The notes beneath the pieces are model-generated. The model saw only the letters and a program-made list of their open reading frames with translations. It was not told where the DNA came from and did no database searches. A program made the translations under genes and the position numbers. From contig JAKEHX010000310.1 of the NCBI GenBank assembly GCA_022614795.1, positions 1 through 9,227 of the forward strand: a DNA stretch of 9,227 bases, written 5' to 3'. The stretch comes from Planctomycetaceae bacterium. Its GTDB lineage: Bacteria > Planctomycetota > Planctomycetia > Pirellulales > Pirellulaceae. This document shows, piece after piece, positions 5,528 through 9,227 of the stretch; the stretch's first letter is position 1; each line of letters begins with the position of its first letter.

Positions 5528-8326
5528 ATGAAAACCGACGAAATCCGCGAAAAATACCTCGCTTTCTTTCAATCGAAGGGGCATACCCGACGGCCGAGCG
5601 ATGTGCTGGTTCCCCGCTGGGACCCTTCGGTCCTGTTCACGCCCGCGGGCATGAACCCGTTCAAGGACCATTTCCTCGGCAAGGTGAAGCTCGAATTCAC
5701 GCGGGCCACGACCTGCCAGAAATGCCTGCGGACCGGCGACATCGAGAACGTGGGCCGCACGGCCTATCACCACACGTTCTTCGAGATGCTGGGCAACTTC
5801 AGCTTCGGCGACTATTTCAAAAGGGATGCCATTCGCTGGGCGTGGGAACTGCTGACCGACAAGAAGTGGTTCGGCCTCAATCCAGATCAGCTCAGCGTTA
5901 CCGTCTATCTCGACGACGACGAAGCGGCTGTCATCTGGCAGAGCGATATCGGCCTGCCCGCCGGCCGCATCGAGCGGATGGGCGAAGACGACAACTTCTG
6001 GCCGGCAGGCGCTCCCAGCAAGGGGCCCGACGGCGTCTGCGGGCCGTGCAGCGAGATCTATTTCCATCCAGCCAGCGGCAAGCCGGTCGAGATTTGGAAC
6101 CTGGTATTCACGCAGTTCAACCGGGTTGGCGATCCGCCGAACAACCTGCGCCCGCTGCCCAGCAAGAATATTGATACCGGCATGGGCCTGGAGCGGATGG
6201 CCGCCGTGATGCAGGGAGTCGATACCAACTATCACATCGACATTCTCCGCCCGCTCGTCGAAGCAGCCGGCGAGGTTTGCGGCATCAAGTACGATCCAGC
6301 GGACGATAGCGGCCGCAGGCTACGGCGGATTGCCGACCACGTGCGGGCCTGCACGTTTGCCGTCCACGAGAACGTGCTGCCGGGACCAAAGGAGGAACGC
6401 TACGTAATTCGAAAACTTTTGCGCCGTGCAGCTCTGGATGGATTTCAGCTCGGACGACGGGAGCCGTTTCTTGCTGAACTCGTGCCAGTGGTGGCCGCAA
6501 TGATGCGCCAACCGTATCCGGAATTGAAAGACACCGCCGAGCGAGTGGGCAAGTCCATTGAGACTGACGAACGGCAGTTCCTGGCAACCTTGGAAGCTAA
6601 TCTGCCGAGAGTCACCAAGCTCGTTCAGGAGACAAAGTCTAGTGGGAGAGTTGTCGTCAGCGGAAAGGCTGCATTCCAGCTATACGACACGTACGGAGTA
6701 CCGCCGGAACTCGTGGAGTCAATCGCAGTCGATGCGGGCCTGACGCTCGATTGGAAGGCGTTCGAGGATGAGGTCAAGGCCAAAAAACCGGACATGCCGC
6801 CGACTGGACCGCTTTTTCAAGAGGGGGCACTCGAACGCTTGAAGTCCGTTCTTAAGCAAACCGAGTTTCTCGGATACGAGACAACGGAATCAGCTGCAGA
6901 AATCAAGGGCATTGTCTCGAACAACACCCTTCCCGAGTCGCTCTCTGCGGGCGACGATCAGTTGGTTCAAGTCGTCTTGGACCGCTCGCCGTTCTATGGC
7001 GAGTCCGGCGGTCAAGTTGGTGACACTGGTTTCATTACAGGCGACGAGTTTGAGTTTCACGTCACCGACACGCAGAAGAGCGGCGATTTGATCGTCCACT
7101 CGGGCCACCTGATCCGTGGCACGATGAAGGCCGGGGCCAAGGTGACCGCGCGCGTCGATTCCGACCGCCGCCAGGGCATTCGCCGCGCACACTCAGCCAC
7201 GCACATCCTGCATTACGCCTTGCAGCGGACGCTCGGCAAGGAGGCCCACCAGATGGGCTCCAAGGTCGAGGAGGATTGGCTGCGGTTCGACTTCGGTAAT
7301 CCCGCGCCGGTCGAGAGCGAGCAACTGGCTAGAATCGAGCGCAATGTCGCCGAGAAAGTCGCTGCCGGCGAGCCCATTGGCTGGAAGTTCGTGCCGCTGG
7401 CGGAAGCCCGCGCCGCCGGGGCGATGATGCTCTTTGGCGAGAAGTATCCTGATCCGGCCCGCATGGTGAGCATGGGGAGCTTCAGCCGCGAATTGTGCGG
7501 CGGCACGCACCTGGAAAACACGCGCAACGTGGGGGCACTGGAGATCATCGGCGAGGAAGGGGTCGCTGCCGGGACGCGGCGAATTATCGCGCTGACCGGT
7601 GCCAAAGCTCAGGAGCACATTTCCAAGACGCAGGCGGCCCTTGCGGAATTGGCCCTGAAGCTGGGCGTGGGATTGCCCGACGTGCCTGCCGCGGCGAAGC
7701 GCCTGGCGCAGCATGTGCGCGACCTGAAGAAGGCGCTCGCCGGCGGCGGCAAGACGCCCGACGATCCGCCGCCGGTTGTGAAGCTGCCGACGGATCAGCG
7801 GCCCGACGCGGCCCAGATCAAGACGGCCCTGCGAGATGCCGCCCGCGCTTTGAATGTCGCACCCTTCGACGCTCCAGCTCGCGTGACTGCCATGCTGGCC
7901 GAGGTGGACGAGCTGAAACGGCAATTGGCCAACCGCGCCGCCTCGGGTGCGCTGTCGGCCGATACGCTGCTGGCCGGGGCGGAGCAAGTCGCCGGCACGA
8001 CGGTCATCGTCGCCGAGGCGCCGCGGGCCAATGCCAACCTGATGCGGCAGCTCATCGACCAGATTCGCAAGAAAACAAGTCCCAGCGCCGTCTTTCTGGC
8101 CACGACTGAAGGGACCGACAAGGTCGTCCTGGTCGCGGGCGTGTCGCGCGACCTGGTGGACCGCGGAGTCAGCGCCGGCAACTGGGTCCGGGATGTGGCA
8201 CCCGTCGTGGGCGGCGGCGGCGGCGGCAAGGCCGATCTGGCTCAGGCCGGCGGTAAAGACGCTGCGAAGCTGCCCGAGGCACTCGCCAAGGCCCGCGAAG
8301 TCGCGCGGGCGATGCTCGGGGCGTAG
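5528..8326 (+). CDS. alaS: Alanyl-tRNA synthetase
   Basis: A 932-residue cytoplasmic class II synthetase that charges tRNA-Ala and hydrolyses mischarged Ser- or Gly-tRNA-Ala. The N-terminus (EIREKYLAFFQSKGH) is the standard one, so the ATG at 5528 is secure although no good Shine-Dalgarno precedes it. The catalytic core runs to about 250, with RATTCQKCLRTGDIENVGRT at 59-78, HHTFFEMLGNFSFGDYFK at 81-98 and GMGLERM at 218-224. The tRNA-recognition helices follow to about 460. The editing domain carries both zinc motifs, H555-SAT-H559 and C657-GGT-H661. The C-Ala/DHHA1 domain is at about 820-932, with the glycine run GGGGGGK at 895-901. It is some 55 residues longer than the roughly 875 usual in E. 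coli. The extra length lies in the linker at 703-803, which looks internally duplicated. Nucleotides 6390-7075 have lower GC and different codon choice than the rest of the gene. It ends three bases before the stop of the converging deacetylase gene. Confidence 0.98.
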   Translation: MKTDEIREKYLAFFQSKGHTRRPSDVLVPRWDPSVLFTPAGMNPFKDHFLGKVKLEFTRATTCQKCLRTGDIENVGRTAYHHTFFEMLGNFSFGDYFKRDAIRWAWELLTDKKWFGLNPDQLSVTVYLDDDEAAVIWQSDIGLPAGRIERMGEDDNFWPAGAPSKGPDGVCGPCSEIYFHPASGKPVEIWNLVFTQFNRVGDPPNNLRPLPSKNIDTGMGLERMAAVMQGVDTNYHIDILRPLVEAAGEVCGIKYDPADDSGRRLRRIADHVRACTFAVHENVLPGPKEERYVIRKLLRRAALDGFQLGRREPFLAELVPVVAAMMRQPYPELKDTAERVGKSIETDERQFLATLEANLPRVTKLVQETKSSGRVVVSGKAAFQLYDTYGVPPELVESIAVDAGLTLDWKAFEDEVKAKKPDMPPTGPLFQEGALERLKSVLKQTEFLGYETTESAAEIKGIVSNNTLPESLSAGDDQLVQVVLDRSPFYGESGGQVGDTGFITGDEFEFHVTDTQKSGDLIVHSGHLIRGTMKAGAKVTARVDSDRRQGIRRAHSATHILHYALQRTLGKEAHQMGSKVEEDWLRFDFGNPAPVESEQLARIERNVAEKVAAGEPIGWKFVPLAEARAAGAMMLFGEKYPDPARMVSMGSFSRELCGGTHLENTRNVGALEIIGEEGVAAGTRRIIALTGAKAQEHISKTQAALAELALKLGVGLPDVPAAAKRLAQHVRDLKKALAGGGKTPDDPPPVVKLPTDQRPDAAQIKTALRDAARALNVAPFDAPARVTAMLAEVDELKRQLANRAASGALSADTLLAGAEQVAGTTVIVAEAPRANANLMRQLIDQIRKKTSPSAVFLATTEGTDKVVLVAGVSRDLVDRGVSAGNWVRDVAPVVGGGGGGKADLAQAGGKDAAKLPEALAKAREVARAMLGA

Positions 8327-8329
8327 CCA

Positions 8330-9227
8330 TCAGTCAAAAAACGGAAACAGCTTCCGGACCTCGTCGGGCGAGGGCCGGCGGCCGTATTCGCAAATCTCGA
8401 ATGTCTCGGCGTATTTGACCGCCTTGCCACGCGCCTCGCCGTACCACTGGGCGAGGGCAGCCCGGCCGCGGGTCGCTTCGCGGCCCTGGCGGTCGGTCCA
8501 CAGGTTCTTGAGATAGGCCCGGCGGCCGGCGTCGTCGCTGGCGGGCGGAATCCGGCGGACGAACTCCTCGCTGCCGCTGGCCCCGCCTTCATAGATTTGC
8601 GAGGTCAGTTCGTGAATCGCGTCCAGCTTCTGCTCGAAGACGTCGTCCACCGACACGGCGATGTCGGGCTGGAAAGGATAGGGCCTTTGAAAGTTGTCGC
8701 TGGAGAAGAGGAAGACCGGATTTTTCGTGAGGTGCGGCGTGTCGGGACAGATGAACGGCACCGTGACCATGAAGGCCGCGTCCTGCACCAGCACGCCGAC
8801 GTAACGGTGGTCGGGGTGATAATCCCAGGGCCGGTGCGAGATAACGATGTCGGCCTTCCACTCGCGGATGAGCCGCGTGATCGCGCGGCGGTTTTCGAGC
8901 GACGGCACGAGTTCGCCGTCGTGGATGTCGAGCACCTGCGAGTGGACGCCCAGCTTCTTGGCGACGGCCGCCGACTCCGCTGTCCGCCGCTTGGCCAGCG
9001 GCCCGCCGGCCATCTGCCAGTGTCCGATATCGCCGTTGGTCACGCTGACGAGCTTCACGTGATGGCCGAGTTTGGCCCATTTGGCCCCGGTGCCGCCCGC
9101 TTTGTACTCGGCATCGTCGGGATGCGCCCCAAACACAATGATCCGCAGCTTGCCGTCGTCAGGGGGCGGATCGGCAGCGAGAGTCGCAGAGATGGGCAGT
9201 GCCGCAATCAGCATCGCGATTCCAAAG
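8330..9227 (-). CDS. PIG-L/LmbE-family deacetylase, exported (5' end probably beyond window)
   Basis: A zinc-dependent N-acetylhydrolase of the PIG-L/LmbE fold. Counting from the in-frame ATG at 9214 (294 residues), the hallmark AHPDDAE is at 30-36, giving ligands His31 and Asp34 and catalytic Asp33. The second metal motif HPDH is at 133-136. The first 14 residues are a hydrophobic signal-peptide core ending ATLAA, but no positively charged n-region precedes it. The frame stays open to the window edge (FGIA before the ATG), so the true start is probably a little further right. The family removes acetyl groups from N-acetylglucosamine-type substrates in GPI anchor, mycothiol, bacillithiol and antibiotic pathways. 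Exported versions are frequent in planctomycetes and their substrates are largely unknown. Nothing in the neighbourhood suggests the substrate here. It converges on alaS with three bases between stop codons. Confidence 0.88.
   Translation of the reverse strand, partial: FGIAMLIAALPISATLAADPPPDDGKLRIIVFGAHPDDAEYKAGGTGAKWAKLGHHVKLVSVTNGDIGHWQMAGGPLAKRRTAESAAVAKKLGVHSQVLDIHDGELVPSLENRRAITRLIREWKADIVISHRPWDYHPDHRYVGVLVQDAAFMVTVPFICPDTPHLTKNPVFLFSSDNFQRPYPFQPDIAVSVDDVFEQKLDAIHELTSQIYEGGASGSEEFVRRIPPASDDAGRRAYLKNLWTDRQGREATRGRAALAQWYGEARGKAVKYAETFEICEYGRRPSPDEVRKLFPFFD

Noticed and set aside
5447..6235. Long minus-strand open frame opposite the start of alaS
   Set aside because: Antisense to a strongly conserved synthetase core and without family motifs.
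7193..7987. Minus-strand open frame opposite the alaS editing domain
   Set aside because: Shadow of high GC3 in alaS; composition is Arg/Gln/His-rich with no domain.

Overview
The window is a 9.2-kb piece of a GC-rich bacterial chromosome. The gene content, the weak or missing Shine-Dalgarno sites, and short intergenic palindromes built on GGCAGG/CCTGCC half-sites suggest a planctomycete, probably of the Pirellulales type. That placement is an inference from style, not from a database match. No phage, transposase, CRISPR array or rRNA is visible.

Layout, left to right: (1) the C-terminal part of an RND efflux pump (+, entering from the left edge). (2) A convergent ABC transporter ATPase of the ABC-2/CcmA kind (-) with no permease gene beside it. 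(3) A 211-bp divergent spacer filled with a modular inverted repeat. (4) A clear selenocysteine tRNA gene, selC (+), with UCA anticodon, 8-bp acceptor stem and 9-bp variable arm. (5) A 308-bp leader without a gene, holding a recA promoter and possible RNA structure. (6) recA (+). (7) Two tandem perfect palindromes, then a secreted HtrA/Deg-like serine protease with two PDZ domains (+). (8) alaS, alanyl-tRNA synthetase (+). (9) A convergent exported PIG-L/LmbE-type deacetylase (-), whose start probably lies beyond the right edge.

RecA (recombination and SOS control) and AlaS (charging and editing of tRNA-Ala) are core functions. The order recA-protease-alaS recalls the recA-recX-alaS order of enterobacteria, with a protease in the recX slot. 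The protease and the deacetylase act outside the cytoplasm, and the RND and ABC proteins belong to membrane transport. selC implies that this genome reads some UGA codons as selenocysteine, but no selA, selB, selD or selenoprotein gene is in the window.

The points most worth following are selC itself, the two-word inverted repeat just upstream of it, a GC-poor stretch with different codon use inside alaS, and a duplicated helical segment in the AlaS linker.
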